A model generated the notes under the pieces. It was given only the letters and a program-made list of their open reading frames with translations, was not told the DNA's origin and searched no databases. Source: Microcoleus vaginatus PCC 9802 (GTDB lineage Bacteria > Cyanobacteriota > Cyanobacteriia > Cyanobacteriales > Microcoleaceae). Taken from it: a stretch of 64,000 nucleotides of DNA. Shown piece by piece: positions 9,116 through 19,104 of this stretch. The translations under genes were made by a program, and so were the position numbers. The stretch covers positions 2,119,001 through 2,183,000 of the forward strand of contig CP031740.1 of the NCBI GenBank assembly GCA_022701275.1, in the 5' to 3' direction. Each line of letters begins with the position of its first letter. Within the stretch, counting starts at the first letter, position 1.

Positions 9116-12100
9116 CTAACTGCGGAAATTCGCCACCGACTTTTGCAATTGGCCCAGAGAACCAGACAGCTCGTCCAAAGATGCTTTGACATCCGCACCT
9201 TTTTGTGCAGTCGTGTTAGCAATCTCGTTGACTTGCTGCATACTGTTAGCAATTCCCTCAGCCGAAACAGTTTGCTTGGCAGATGCGATAGTAATATTCT
9301 GCACCAAAGCATTCATTTCTCGACTAACTTCGATGATGGCATTGAGGTGAGTTTTAGCTTCGCTTGCCAGCTTAGTACCTTCCACTACCTCCAGCGTCCC
9401 GGATTCCATTGCCTTCATCACGCGGCTGATTTCTTCTTGAATTGTACCGACAATTTCCGAGATTTCCTCAGTAGCGCCGGCGGATCTTTCTGCTAATTTC
9501 CGCACTTCTTCGGCTACAACTGCAAAGCCTAAACCTTGTTCGCCGGCTCGCGCCGCCTCAATAGTAGCATTGAGAGCTAATAAATTAGTTTGCGAAGCAA
9601 GTTGAGAAATCGAAGTCACAATTTTGCCAATTTGCTGCGAAGATTCGCCCAAACGCTTCATCATTTTTGAGGTAGAGGCGATCGTCAACCGCAGCCCGTT
9701 AATGCCTTCGACAGCTCGATCGACCGCCATACCGCCGACTTCAGCCGTTTGAGAAGACTGCTGAGCCACTGTTTCAGCCCGCACCGAAACATCTCGCACG
9801 TCGCGGATCGAATTCACAATCCGCTCGATTTCGCGCATGATGGCAGATATTTTTGCTGCTTGAATTTCTGCCTGTTGGGTGAGTTGACTGGTATTGTTAA
9901 TTGACTCGTCGGTGGCAGATGTTACCTGTTCGGCTAAATTTTGAATTCCCGTTACCACTTTCCGCAGAGAACCGATTAAGAAGTTGAAAGAGTCGGCGAC
10001 AGCACCTAAAACGTCGTTAGTCACTTCCGCCCTGACTGTCAAGTCGCCTTGAGCCGCGCCTTTAATTTCTCCCAACAATTTAACGACTTGCTGAGTCAGA
10101 GAATCAGCTTCAGCTTTACGTTCGGCTGCCAGTTTTCCTAGTCGTTCTTCTGCTTCTTTGCGCTCCGTGATATCAAAGCGAATGGCGATATATTTGACTA
10201 TTGTGCCGGTGGTATCAAAAATGGGAGAGATCGTCGAATCTACCCAGTAAAACGAGCCATCTTTGCGTCGGTTTTTGACTTCCCCTTTCCACACTAAACC
10301 GCGAGAAATTGTCACCCACATTTCTTCAAAAAATGATTTGGGATGGTAGCCGGAATTGACGAGGCGGTGGTTGCGGTGCAGGAGTTCTCCTATGTTGTAA
10401 CCGGAGATTTCAAGGAATCTGTTGTTGACGTAGGAAATTATGCCTTGGACATCAGTTTCGCTGACGATCGCAGCTTCGTCTAGGGCATTTTGCCGCGTTT
10501 TGAGTTCTTGCAGCAAGCGTTCCTGTGTCTCTGCCAACTGCTGCATTCGCTGCTGGGAGGCTCTTTGTTCGGTGACGTTGCGACAAACGACTACGCCGCC
10601 TTTAAGCGCCCCCGTTTCGTCTTTGAGCGGCCGGCCGTTAACTTTCACCCACAGACCCTCAGGCTTGCCTGCGTGGCGGGTGAAAAGGTCTACGTCGTCA
10701 AAGGATTCTCCTCGAACCGTGCGCGCTAAAGGTATTTCGGCTGGGGGATAGGGAGTTACCGTATCGGGCAAGAATAAACCGTATTTTGCCGACCATTCGT
10801 TGGGAAGAGTCTCTGTCGAACCCATGCCAAAGATATCTTCGGCGGCGGGGTTGAACAAAAGAAAATTGTTATTTTCGTCGGCAGCAATTATGCCGTCGCC
10901 AATGCTGTTTATTAGCAGTTCCAGGAGATTGCTTTGCTGCCGAAATTGGTCTTCGGAACGGGCTAATTGGGCTGTTGTTTCTTGTAATTGATTAAGTGCC
11001 TGTTTGTTTTCAGTAACGTCCCGAGCGACTGCATACATGAGCTTTTGTTCGGTTACAGGTCGCACTTTCCACGACAGCCACCTGTAGGAACCGTCTTTGC
11101 AGCGGTAGCGATTTTCATAAGACTTTAATTCGGAGCCGCCGGCTACTTTTTCCGCTTGTTCTAGGGTTGATTCGCGATCGTCTGGATGGACTAAATCGAT
11201 ATAATAGTTGTCTTCGAGTTCAAGCGGCGCGTAGCCGAGAGTTTTTTCCCAAGCGGGATTGATGCGCTTGAATTTGCCTTCAAAATCTATAATACAAACC
11301 AAGTCTAGGGAAAGAGTAAAAAATCGATCGCGCTCTAATTCTGCTTTTTTGCGATCGGTAATTTCGATCCCCACAACCCCGATACCGATTGGTTTGCCGT
11401 CAGATCCGGGCAAAGGAAAGTATGACGCCAGCCAATCTCGGAGGACGCCCGGTTCGTTGAAGAATGATCCCGACACCTCAACGTTTAACAAGGGTTGGTT
11501 GGTGGCGAGAATCTGCTGCAACATCGGCACTTGGGTATCGACCATTTCGGGTATAACTTCCCTCACCGTCTTACCGAAGTGTTCGGCAACTGAGACGCCG
11601 GTGGTTGCCGCTAATTTCTCGTTGACTTGCACGAAGCGCAACTGCTCGTCAAAAATACACATTGAGGTGGGGGCGGCTGCGAAAAATGCGTCAAAGCGAC
11701 TTTGACGCAAAACTAATTCTCGTTCTAGGGCTTTGCGATCGCTGATGTCGCGACCTTCTGGAATTAGCAGCACGACTTTGCCGCTCTCGTCTTTGATGGG
11801 TTTGATGGAGAAGTCAACGGTTACTACTGCACCGCCTGCAACTAGCACGTCCACTTCGTAGCGGACTACCTCGCCGGCGGCTGCAGAGACGATCGCTTCT
11901 CGTATCTGTTGCTTGGTTTCTGGGGAAATCTGCCACCACAGGGTTTCGGAAAACTGAGCGCCTATTATTTCTTCGCTCAGCAGGCCTGCGGCGGCCAGGG
12001 CTGTTTGGTTGGCTTCCAAAACGGTGCCGTCCGGTTTGAGCAGACCTATGAATTGGAACGATTGGTCGAAAATGGCTCGGAATAGTCTTTCGCGATCGCG

Positions 12101-14926
12101 CAGCATCTCTTCTGCGCGTTTGCGATCGCTGATGTCGCGAGTAACTGTTGCGAACCCGATAGGCTCGCCGGTTTCTGGGTGTTTGACTGTAAATAGGGTG
12201 AAGTCAACCGGAAAGTCTTCGCCGGTTTGAAAGTTCCTCAAGCGGAATTCACCCTGCCAAAAACCGTCACGCACAGTAGCCGGCACGATTTCTTCTTTGA
12301 AAATCTTAGCATCTTCTACTGAGAAGAAGTCATACATACTTTTGCTTCTGACTTCTTCAATATTGTGTAATCCTACTTGTTTAATTCCAGCGGCATTCAG
12401 GTATGTTCCCTGTCCCTCCAGGGTTGCCGTGCCGATAAAATCCGAGCTGCTTTCTACGATCGCAATCAATCTTTGCTTTTCGATTTCGGCTTGCTTGCGC
12501 TCCGTGATATCGTTGTTAGTTTCTAAAATTGCTTTGGGTTTTCCCTGTTCGTCTCGCTGCAAATTCCAGCGGCTGAATACGGTGATTTTAGTGTCATAAT
12601 TGGTGGTGTGAGTTATTTCTCCTTCCCAATAATCCTGCTCTTCTAACTGTGCCCATATAGCTGCTAAAGGCTGGGAAAAAGTGCTGTGTAATAGAATATG
12701 GGTGAGTTTCCCCAAGGCTTCTTTTTTTGTCCAGCCGTACATCCGTTCGGCTCCCTGATTCCAATAATTAATCGTGCCGTCCATATCGCGAACGATCAAG
12801 GCGTCGCTTGCCAGGTCAAGCATTTGCAAGTTCTGCTGCAAGGCTTCTTCTATGCGCTTGCTTTCTGTAATGTTGCGGGCGATAGTTGACAGAAATTCAA
12901 TTTCTCCATTCTCGGATTTGTGAGCAATAATTACTTGAGAAACTGGTATTTCTTTGCCGTCTAAAGTTCGCCACATTGCCTCGCCACTCCACGCCCCCTC
13001 CCGGCAAGCTGCGGGGATGCCGACGTTGATAAGAGTGTCGATACTTTTGGGCGATGTCAGGTCGGAAATGCTGAATCCGGCTAAATCTGCGTTTTCGCCA
13101 ACTCTCAACATTTCTCGGGCTGCGCGGTTGAGATAAATGGTGCGCTGTTGGGAGTCGGCGATGCCTACCCAGTCTGTTGTGGTTTCTAAAATTGCTTTGA
13201 ACCGCAATAGTTCTTCTTCAGATTTGCGGCGCTGTGTGATGTCGCGCGCCAACCCGAGCATTCCTAAAATGTTGCCTTCTGCATCTTTGAGAGGCAATTT
13301 CAGGGTGTCAAAGCTGTGTACTTTGCCGTCGGCTAAGGTGGCTAAGTCGTTGGAGTTCGAGGCTAGATGGTTGTCTGCCCGGAAGTTTTGGATTTGGTTC
13401 TGGGAATCGGTTTGGGCCTGGAAGCTGCCAAAGATTCGATCGACCGATATGCCGATTTCTGCGTCGTCTTTGCCGATAATTTCTGCTTGAGTTTTGCCGA
13501 AGGCGGTGGCGAAACCTGCATTGACTAGGGTATAGCGCGAATTTCGATCTTTGACGAAGATGCAGTCTGGGGTAGCGTCAATCACTGTCCGCAGCAAGTT
13601 TTGGGAGCTTTCTACTTCTGCGAGTGTCTGGCGCAGTTGTTCTTCCATTTGCACGCGCTTGGTGATATCTCTCATCGAGGAAACGAGAAATTTCCTGCCG
13701 TCGGTATCTACAAAAGTAGATTTTTTGGCGGAGAGAAAGCGGGTGTTTCCTGCTGGATCTTGGATAGTTTTTTGGATTTCGATGCTGGTATTTGTCAAGA
13801 AAACTAATTCGTCTTTTTCTCGATATTTCTCTGCTTCCTCTTTGGGCAAAAACTGGTCGTAGCAGTTGCCAATTAGTTCTTCTCTGCTGTGACCTATGTA
13901 TTGACAAAACGCATCATTTAATTTTATCCAGCGGTGCTGTTGATCTTTGACGTAAAGCGGGTCGGGGATGCTGTTGAGGATGTTGTTTAAGAATTGTTCT
14001 GAGGCTTTTAATTGCTCTTGGGCTGCGGTGCGATCGAGAATTTCCTGTTCCAATTGTGTGTTAGTTTGCAGGAGCTGCTCGGTTCTTTCATTCACTCGCT
14101 GCTCTAGTTCTGCGCTTAGCTGCTGCAAGGCGGATTCGGCCTGTTTGCGCTTGGTAATCTCCCGGCCTTCGGCGAGGATTTGAAATACTTCTCCTGTTGC
14201 ATTTAACAGCGGCTTAAACGACAAGTCAATTACTGTTACCTGGTTGTTAGCTCCGGTGATTTCGTATTCTTCCCGGACAAAATTTCCGGCAGAAACTTGT
14301 TGAATGTTCGTTTTTAGGCGCTGCTGGTTGGTTGGGGATGATGCCCACCCTGGTGTCAGCCAAAATTTCAGCCCCTGCACTTCGGATGCTGGGAAATCCC
14401 CCCATTTTAGGGCTGTCTGATTGGCTTCGATCAGAGTACCGTCTGCCTCCAATAATGCGATCGCTTGAAAAGCTTGGTCGAAGATTGCGTGAAATCGCTG
14501 GGTAGTTTCGCTCAGCGCTTGTTCTGTTTCTTTTTTAGCGTTAAGGATGCGGGTGGAACCTACTAAGAAGCCGTAGCGGTTGGACAAACTCAAAAAAGCG
14601 ATCGCCGCAATTACAGTGATCCAATCGAACACAGTTTGCACCACCGGAGAGTGCGGCAGTCCTAGGTATTCGGCAGCGTGGCCGCTGTGGCCGAAAGCGC
14701 AAGTCCAAAATATGCCTGCTGTGACTATGGCGAAGATGTCGAACCCGAATTGACGGTTTCGCCACAGAGCTAAGCTGATTAGCCAGGCGATGGCAAAGTA
14801 ACAACCAGAAATGATGACATTAGCAGCCCCAGCTACCAGCGATGGCGACAAGTCAGGCAATGTCAGGGTGAAAGTTGTTGCGAGCCAGGTATAGAGAAGT
14901 TTGAGCATAAAATTAAGCATGGGCAA
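9116..14926 (-). CDS. Giant multi-PAS methyl-accepting chemotaxis protein with ETR1-like membrane domain
   Basis: 1936 residues. The N-terminal ~125 residues hold three to four membrane helices; one contains FWTCAFGH, where Cys and His are four apart as in the ethylene-receptor copper site. Eleven PAS units follow by my count, each ending in a DIT(E/D)RK-like motif. Then come a HAMP-like segment (GEIKGAAQGDLTVRAEV) and an MCP signalling domain with the conserved hairpin tip around LLALNATIEAARAGEQG and FAVVAEEVRKLAER. It is the receptor of the operon and occupies the PixJ/HmpD position. Signal: the ETR1-like module suggests a small hydrophobic ligand or metal, and the PAS units could hold haem, flavin or nothing; this is inference. 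It starts at ATG 14926, 72 nt after the cheW stop. Confidence 0.9.
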   Translation of the reverse strand: MPMLNFMLKLLYTWLATTFTLTLPDLSPSLVAGAANVIISGCYFAIAWLISLALWRNRQFGFDIFAIVTAGIFWTCAFGHSGHAAEYLGLPHSPVVQTVFDWITVIAAIAFLSLSNRYGFLVGSTRILNAKKETEQALSETTQRFHAIFDQAFQAIALLEADGTLIEANQTALKWGDFPASEVQGLKFWLTPGWASSPTNQQRLKTNIQQVSAGNFVREEYEITGANNQVTVIDLSFKPLLNATGEVFQILAEGREITKRKQAESALQQLSAELEQRVNERTEQLLQTNTQLEQEILDRTAAQEQLKASEQFLNNILNSIPDPLYVKDQQHRWIKLNDAFCQYIGHSREELIGNCYDQFLPKEEAEKYREKDELVFLTNTSIEIQKTIQDPAGNTRFLSAKKSTFVDTDGRKFLVSSMRDITKRVQMEEQLRQTLAEVESSQNLLRTVIDATPDCIFVKDRNSRYTLVNAGFATAFGKTQAEIIGKDDAEIGISVDRIFGSFQAQTDSQNQIQNFRADNHLASNSNDLATLADGKVHSFDTLKLPLKDAEGNILGMLGLARDITQRRKSEEELLRFKAILETTTDWVGIADSQQRTIYLNRAAREMLRVGENADLAGFSISDLTSPKSIDTLINVGIPAACREGAWSGEAMWRTLDGKEIPVSQVIIAHKSENGEIEFLSTIARNITESKRIEEALQQNLQMLDLASDALIVRDMDGTINYWNQGAERMYGWTKKEALGKLTHILLHSTFSQPLAAIWAQLEEQDYWEGEITHTTNYDTKITVFSRWNLQRDEQGKPKAILETNNDITERKQAEIEKQRLIAIVESSSDFIGTATLEGQGTYLNAAGIKQVGLHNIEEVRSKSMYDFFSVEDAKIFKEEIVPATVRDGFWQGEFRLRNFQTGEDFPVDFTLFTVKHPETGEPIGFATVTRDISDRKRAEEMLRDRERLFRAIFDQSFQFIGLLKPDGTVLEANQTALAAAGLLSEEIIGAQFSETLWWQISPETKQQIREAIVSAAAGEVVRYEVDVLVAGGAVVTVDFSIKPIKDESGKVVLLIPEGRDISDRKALERELVLRQSRFDAFFAAAPTSMCIFDEQLRFVQVNEKLAATTGVSVAEHFGKTVREVIPEMVDTQVPMLQQILATNQPLLNVEVSGSFFNEPGVLRDWLASYFPLPGSDGKPIGIGVVGIEITDRKKAELERDRFFTLSLDLVCIIDFEGKFKRINPAWEKTLGYAPLELEDNYYIDLVHPDDRESTLEQAEKVAGGSELKSYENRYRCKDGSYRWLSWKVRPVTEQKLMYAVARDVTENKQALNQLQETTAQLARSEDQFRQQSNLLELLINSIGDGIIAADENNNFLLFNPAAEDIFGMGSTETLPNEWSAKYGLFLPDTVTPYPPAEIPLARTVRGESFDDVDLFTRHAGKPEGLWVKVNGRPLKDETGALKGGVVVCRNVTEQRASQQRMQQLAETQERLLQELKTRQNALDEAAIVSETDVQGIISYVNNRFLEISGYNIGELLHRNHRLVNSGYHPKSFFEEMWVTISRGLVWKGEVKNRRKDGSFYWVDSTISPIFDTTGTIVKYIAIRFDITERKEAEERLGKLAAERKAEADSLTQQVVKLLGEIKGAAQGDLTVRAEVTNDVLGAVADSFNFLIGSLRKVVTGIQNLAEQVTSATDESINNTSQLTQQAEIQAAKISAIMREIERIVNSIRDVRDVSVRAETVAQQSSQTAEVGGMAVDRAVEGINGLRLTIASTSKMMKRLGESSQQIGKIVTSISQLASQTNLLALNATIEAARAGEQGLGFAVVAEEVRKLAERSAGATEEISEIVGTIQEEISRVMKAMESGTLEVVEGTKLASEAKTHLNAIIEVSREMNALVQNITIASAKQTVSAEGIANSMQQVNEIANTTAQKGADVKASLDELSGSLGQLQKSVANFRS

Positions 14927-14998
14927 ATCGGATGCGGGCGATCGTTAGTTAAATTTATAGATGCAAAGCCGTTGCAGACTTATGTGTAGGGTGGATTT

Positions 14999-15502
14999 TT
15001 ACCAGCGTTCGGAATTGGCGATCGCTTCTACATCGACAATCATTAGCAAGCGTCCTTCGGAATTGTACAGACCTTTTAAGAATGGAGCTAGGTCGGGACT
15101 CACATCTAGTGCTGAGACAATGCGATCGGGATGGAGAGGTAAAACTCCTTCGACGTGGGAGACGGCTAATCCCAGGCGGATTCTCGACAACAATCTCACG
15201 TCTCGTGGATCGGGCGCTTCTACAACTAAGATGCGGCTGTTTGGGTGGTAGATGTCAACCGACTCAATACCCACGAACAGTCCGAAGTCTGCTGCTGCTA
15301 AGATTTCGCCCCGCAAGTTGGTTAATCCCAGCAAAAATGGCAGGGTGTTGGGAACCAGGGAAATCGGTTGTTCCTTGAGCGAAAGGACTTCCCGCACTGC
15401 CTCTAATTCTATGCCGAACAGACTGTCTCCTTGACCGAACAGGAGAAATTGCTTTGTTATACTGGTCTGATTCCCCCCAGCTAGGGGAGCCGTTATTTTC
15501 AT
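14999..15502 (-). CDS. CheW-like coupling protein (PixI/HmpC-like)
   Basis: 167 residues, almost entirely one CheW domain: FLLFGQGDSLFGIELEAV near residues 21-38, LPFLLGLTNLRGEILAAAD at ~54-72, and the C-terminal APFLKGLYNSEGRLLMIVDV. It bridges the MCP and the CheA kinase. Gene order regulator-CheW-MCP-CheA is that of Synechocystis pixH-I-J-L and Nostoc hmpB-C-D-E, so function in pilus motility or hormogonium-type gliding is likely by analogy. Confidence 0.9.
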   Translation of the reverse strand: MKITAPLAGGNQTSITKQFLLFGQGDSLFGIELEAVREVLSLKEQPISLVPNTLPFLLGLTNLRGEILAAADFGLFVGIESVDIYHPNSRILVVEAPDPRDVRLLSRIRLGLAVSHVEGVLPLHPDRIVSALDVSPDLAPFLKGLYNSEGRLLMIVDVEAIANSERW

Positions 15503-15671
15503 GGCTTATTTTTAGTTTATACTGTAGCTTACAAATTAGAAGTTTGCTTTGACTCTAAAGTCGATCGCCGATCTAGTTTTTTTGCATCAGTTTTGGTGCG
15601 TCAAATGTTTCTGTTAAATAAATCGCCGGTTGGCCACTAAGCAGGTTGCTATCATTAAATATAAAACTTTT

Positions 15672-15698
15672 CTGGGTTTCAAAAACCCAGTTTTTTTT
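15672..15698 (+). terminator. Hairpin with T-run, upstream of the cheW gene
   Basis: An 8-bp stem (CTGGGTTT / AAACCCAG) with a 3-nt loop is followed by eight T on the plus strand. No plus-strand gene ends here. It lies in the 257-nt spacer between the broken regulator and cheW, so it could stop antisense transcription or attenuate the operon on the opposite strand. Confidence 0.45.
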
Positions 15699-15759
15699 AA
15701 AAAAGGGAGTTTGTCGGTATAATATTTTTTAGAAACCTGCCGATAACTTTATATTCGGA

Positions 15760-16126
15760 TTACGGGGAAAGCAGACGCTGCACTATGTGGACGAGTTGCT
15801 GAGGTTCAAAGGGTTTGCTAACGTAAGCGTCGGCGCCTAAATCAGTTCCCCAAGCTTTATCGATCTCGGTGTTTTTATGAGTACAAAATACTATGGGCAA
15901 TTTAGCAGTTGCGCGATCGCCCCGCAATTCTCTGATCACTTCAAACCCGTTCATTCGTGGCATCACTACATCTAAAACGACGAGAGCCGGATGGGTTTTG
16001 CGGATCATGGCGATCGCTTCTTCGCCGTCGCCTGCCCGGATCACATCCAGTCCCGGCATCTTGAAGAATGCGGCAGATGATTTCTAGTTCGCTCTTAACA
16101 TCGTCCACTACTAAAATTTTTGACAT
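15760..16126 (-). pseudogene. CheY-like response regulator (PixH/HmpB-like) with a +1 frameshift
   Basis: The reading frame starts at ATG 16126 (MSKILVVDDVKSELEIICRI) with the acidic pocket DD. It is lost after QDAG and resumes one frame over as LDVIRAGDGEEA, running to the stop at 15760. The second part has the phospho-Asp in LVVLDVVMPRMNG, the Thr in VFCTHKN and the Lys in YVSKPF. Removing a single base (best candidate the T at 16051, plus strand) restores a 121-codon gene, the exact size of a PixH-type CheY. It would be the phosphate acceptor for the CheA at 6025-8886. Either a recent inactivating mutation or a sequencing error; an internal start at 16059 would lack the N-terminal Asp pocket. 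Confidence 0.85.
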
Positions 16127-17042
16127 GATTCCACACTTCCTGGCTGTTATTGACAGCGGACTACGTTTATTCAGAAGCTGGCGCGACCGGCGGCGATGAG
16201 ACTAGACCGCTTTGCGGACAAATTAATGTACTTCTAAATACAATATAGCCGATCGTATGGCTGAAGGTTAGCTGTCCCTGATAAAAACCGATAAAAATTT
16301 ACTTTGCTAACGGAATCCCTCTGAATAAATTAATCGGCAATTAGTAATTTATCAGTGGTAATTCGCCGTTTGGAAACCAACAGGTCTTAGTAGAAGCATT
16401 GATCGCAAGACCAAAGCCGGATTTTGTATGATATTGTTTTAGCTTTATTCCCCCTCACCTAGTTTAGAGCATTGCCTAAACAATGCAGGCTATTTTTTTA
16501 ATTAGCGCCCTTAACAGCAATTTCAAAGTAGCTATAGCGGTCTTATTAGTGGTATTGAGGGAATTTTTTTTAGTTAAAAACAGCACAATATCGCTTACTA
16601 ACCGCTATTATTTTATTAATGAGACAGGTCAAAATTGAGGATTGTAACACAGACATTTAAATAATTTTATTGTCTATAATTTATAATTGGGGGGCAAATT
16701 CAATGGATCGCGTGGCAGTCCCATATTACCCAGTAGAGGAGTGTTGGGTTCACCCAAACTACTACCAGCAGCCGATCGCCATCCTTGAGCTTGGTTGTGA
16801 ACCCAGCAGCAAACACTGCTGGAAGATGCGATCAATAGATTTTAGATTTTAGAATTGAAGAAAGCGCTCCCACTGATAAATCCGGGGGCTGGTGATGAGC
16901 ATTCAGAGCTTTTTCCTCGCTTCACGGATGAATCCGGGGGCCCCGGACGACATTGCTTGATTGTCAAATTAGTCGGTGAGGGAGAGACGGCGATCGGCTA
17001 TAATAAAGGGCTAGAGGAAAAGAACACTGAAAACCCGAACAT
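16127..17042. other. Long intergenic region between divergent regulator and cysH
   Basis: About 916 nt, mostly AT-rich. There is a weak hairpin with T-run at 16469-16500 (GCATTG/CAATGC). Two related AATCCGGGGGC segments lie near 16879 and 16930, possibly a degraded repeat. A short unrecognised open frame spans about 16703-16852 (MDRVAVPYYPVEECWVHPN...); I see no family match and do not call it a gene. A promoter -10 for cysH lies at its right end. Confidence 0.5.
16999..17004 (+). promoter_or_regulatory. Candidate -10 element upstream of cysH
   Basis: A perfect TATAAT placed 38 nt before the cysH ATG. No good -35 hexamer is at 17 nt; activator dependence would be expected for a sulfur-responsive gene. 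Supported by sequence match and position only. Confidence 0.35.
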
Positions 17043-17777
17043 ATGGTTGCCATCCAAAGAAATCTCAACATTGCCGCGCTAGAAGCAGAATACAGTCAAA
17101 AAACACCGCGAGACATTCTCAAATTTGCCCTAGAAAATTTTGACAATATCTCCATTTCTTTCAGCGGGGCTGAAGATGTAGTTCTGATCGATATTGCCTC
17201 AAAAATTACCAAAAACTTCCGCGTTTTCACCCTAGACACCGGACGCTTGCACTCAGAAACTTATCAGTTTTTGGATCAAGTCAGAAAACATTACGGCATT
17301 AAATTAGAAGTAATGTTTCCCGATGCCGCAGAAGTACAAGCCCTAGTAGATGAAAAGGGATTGTTTAGTTTTTATCAAGACGGTCACAAAGAATGCTGCG
17401 GCGTGCGGAAAGTCAAGCCGCTGCGCCGCAAACTGAATACTCTCGATGCTTGGATTACCGGTCAACGCAAAGACCAAAGTCCCAGTACCCGCAACCATAT
17501 TCCGGTTATTGAAGTTGACACTGCATTCTCCACTCCCGACCATGAATTAATTAAATTCAACCCCTTAGCAAACTGGTCTTCGGCAGAGGTTTGGGAATAC
17601 ATTCGCGCTTTGGATGTGCCTTACAACAAGTTGCACGAACGCGGTTTTGTAAGTATTGGTTGCGAACCTTGTACGAGGCCGGTATTGCCGAACCAACACG
17701 AACGCGAAGGCCGCTGGTGGTGGGAAGAAGCGACCGTAAAAGAGTGCGGTTTGCACGCTGGTAACGCGCAAACATAG
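17043..17777 (+). CDS. cysH: Assimilatory sulfonucleotide reductase CysH (Fe-S, APS-reductase type)
   Basis: 244 residues. It reduces the activated sulfate APS or PAPS to sulfite with thioredoxin in the sulfate assimilation pathway. The pyrophosphate-binding loop SFSGAEDV is at ~38-45, then [11 protein letters not shown] at ~62-72. A cysteine pair ([13 protein letters not shown], ~120) and a second pair (GCEPCTRP, ~204) are present; together they are the 4Fe-4S ligands that mark APS-preferring reductases and are missing in classical PAPS reductases. The catalytic C-terminal ECGLH is present. It is annotated as PAPS reductase in many cyanobacteria, but the four cysteines argue for APS as substrate. 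It starts at ATG 17043; a strong hairpin follows the stop. Confidence 0.92.
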   Translation: MVAIQRNLNIAALEAEYSQKTPRDILKFALENFDNISISFSGAEDVVLIDIASKITKNFRVFTLDTGRLHSETYQFLDQVRKHYGIKLEVMFPDAAEVQALVDEKGLFSFYQDGHKECCGVRKVKPLRRKLNTLDAWITGQRKDQSPSTRNHIPVIEVDTAFSTPDHELIKFNPLANWSSAEVWEYIRALDVPYNKLHERGFVSIGCEPCTRPVLPNQHEREGRWWWEEATVKECGLHAGNAQT

Positions 17778-17792
17778 TAAATCACTTAAGGA

Positions 17793-17847
17793 GTAAGGTG
17801 CGCTAGGCGCACCAAACAAATAGTAGGGTGCGCCTAGCGCACCTTAC
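17793..17847 (+). terminator. 21-bp perfect inverted repeat after cysH
   Basis: GTAAGGTGCGCTAGGCGCACC at 17793-17813 (21 nt, given by position and ends) is exactly complementary to 17827-17847, with a 13-nt loop. There is no T-run, so it may be a dispersed palindromic repeat that also acts as transcript end. A GGTGCGCC-like motif also appears near 50078. Confidence 0.6.
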
Positions 17848-17881
17848 CCAAGAATAAAAGCACTTCACATAAATCGTAGCC

Positions 17882-18049
17882 GAAGAATTCGCAATTAAAA
17901 TAAACACAAATTAAGATGAGCTTGCCCTAGAACTTTGAGAGAATGCTCGACATTCAGAATAAATGCTAGCGGAAGAATTCGCAATTAAAATAAACACAAA
18001 TTAAGCTGAGCTTGCCCTAAAACTTTGATAGAATGATCAACATTCAGAA
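17882..18049 (+). repeat. Tandem duplication of a 78-bp segment upstream of the aldolase gene
   Basis: 17882-17959 and 17972-18049 are two copies of the same sequence with a 90-nt period and only about six mismatches. The second copy ends 22 nt before the aldolase ATG, so the duplicated unit likely contains the promoter or 5' leader. The divergence shows it is not an assembly artefact of identical sequence. Confidence 0.85.
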
Positions 18050-18071
18050 AAGTTTTTAAAGTAGGTACTAT

Positions 18072-19049
18072 ATGCTCGCCTCTACTAGGGAATTGCTGAA
18101 CACGGCCTTGAGAAGTGGTTATGCGATCGGCGCTTTTAACGTTTACAACCTCGAAGGAGTAACAGCCGTCATCAATGCCGCAGAAGCCCTGCACAGTCCT
18201 GCTATACTGCAACTTCACCCCAGCGCCCTCCTATACGGAAAATCGCCTTTAGTCGGGCTGTGCATCAAAGCGGCCCGCAAATCTTTAGTGCCGATCGCAG
18301 TACACTTAGATCACGGCACCTCAGAAAAAGACATTCACATCGGTCTAGCCGCCGGCATTAAATCAATTATGGCAGACGGTTCTCCTTTGCCATACGAACA
18401 AAACTTAATATTTAGCCGGGAAATGACTAAATTAGCCCACGCTAACGGTGCGGCAGTTGAAGCAGAAATCGGCAGAATTAGTGGCAGGGAAAACGGTTTG
18501 ACAATCGATGAGAAAGCTGCAAAAATGACCGATCCAGTGGCAGCAGTAGAGTTTATCAAAGAAACTAAGGTGGATTTTTTAGCCGTAACAATTGGTAACG
18601 TTCACGGCAAATATCTCAGTGAACCAAAACTAGATTTTCCTCGTTTGGAAAAAATCCGTGCTGCTGTTTCAGTGCCGTTAGTAATGCACGGTGCTAGCGG
18701 TTTGCCGGAATCAATGATTCATCAATGTATTGAATTCGGAGTATCGAAATTTAATGTGAATACAGAAGTTCGCGAAGCTTATATGGACGTGTTAAAAAGT
18801 AGCATTTCTGAGGCACATCCCGATTTGTTGGAAATAATGGAAAAAGCTATCGATGCCATGCGATGGGTCATTTCTGACAAACTGCAACTTTTCGGTTCTG
18901 TCGGTAAAGCTTATTTGCATCACTCTGTCGATACGCATAACTTGACCGCAAAGAGTACCAGCAACAAACAAACAAGCCGCAACCAATCAAATTTTGATCA
19001 AATGTTAAAGCCTGTGTATAGTGAGGCCTTCAGTCTTATGTTGAAGTAA
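18072..19049 (+). CDS. Class II (metal-dependent) fructose/tagatose-bisphosphate aldolase family protein
   Basis: 325 residues with the class II aldolase barrel. GAFNVYNLEGVTAV is near residues 20-33. Zinc ligands are in VHLDHGTS (~81-88), VEAEIG (~138), TIGNVHGKY (~176-184) and MHGASGLPE (~208-216), and the phosphate-binding FNVNTEVR is at ~229. It is closer in pattern to the GatY/KbaY/ketose-bisphosphate aldolase group than to the main Calvin-cycle FbaA (about 360 residues), so substrate is uncertain. It has a Ser/Asn-rich C-terminal tail of about 35 residues beyond the barrel. The gene is preceded by a duplicated leader and followed by a clear hairpin terminator. Confidence 0.85.
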   Translation: MLASTRELLNTALRSGYAIGAFNVYNLEGVTAVINAAEALHSPAILQLHPSALLYGKSPLVGLCIKAARKSLVPIAVHLDHGTSEKDIHIGLAAGIKSIMADGSPLPYEQNLIFSREMTKLAHANGAAVEAEIGRISGRENGLTIDEKAAKMTDPVAAVEFIKETKVDFLAVTIGNVHGKYLSEPKLDFPRLEKIRAAVSVPLVMHGASGLPESMIHQCIEFGVSKFNVNTEVREAYMDVLKSSISEAHPDLLEIMEKAIDAMRWVISDKLQLFGSVGKAYLHHSVDTHNLTAKSTSNKQTSRNQSNFDQMLKPVYSEAFSLMLK

Positions 19050-19059
19050 AAAAAAACTA

Positions 19060-19095
19060 AAGTCCTGACTGCGAACCAGTTTTTAGTCAGGACTT
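19060..19095 (+). terminator. Hairpin terminator after the aldolase gene
   Basis: An 11-bp stem AAGTCCTGACT/AGTCAGGACTT lies 10 nt after the stop codon, between convergent features. T residues occur in the loop side rather than after the stem. Confidence 0.6.
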
Positions 19096-19104
19096 CAGTC
19101 CTCT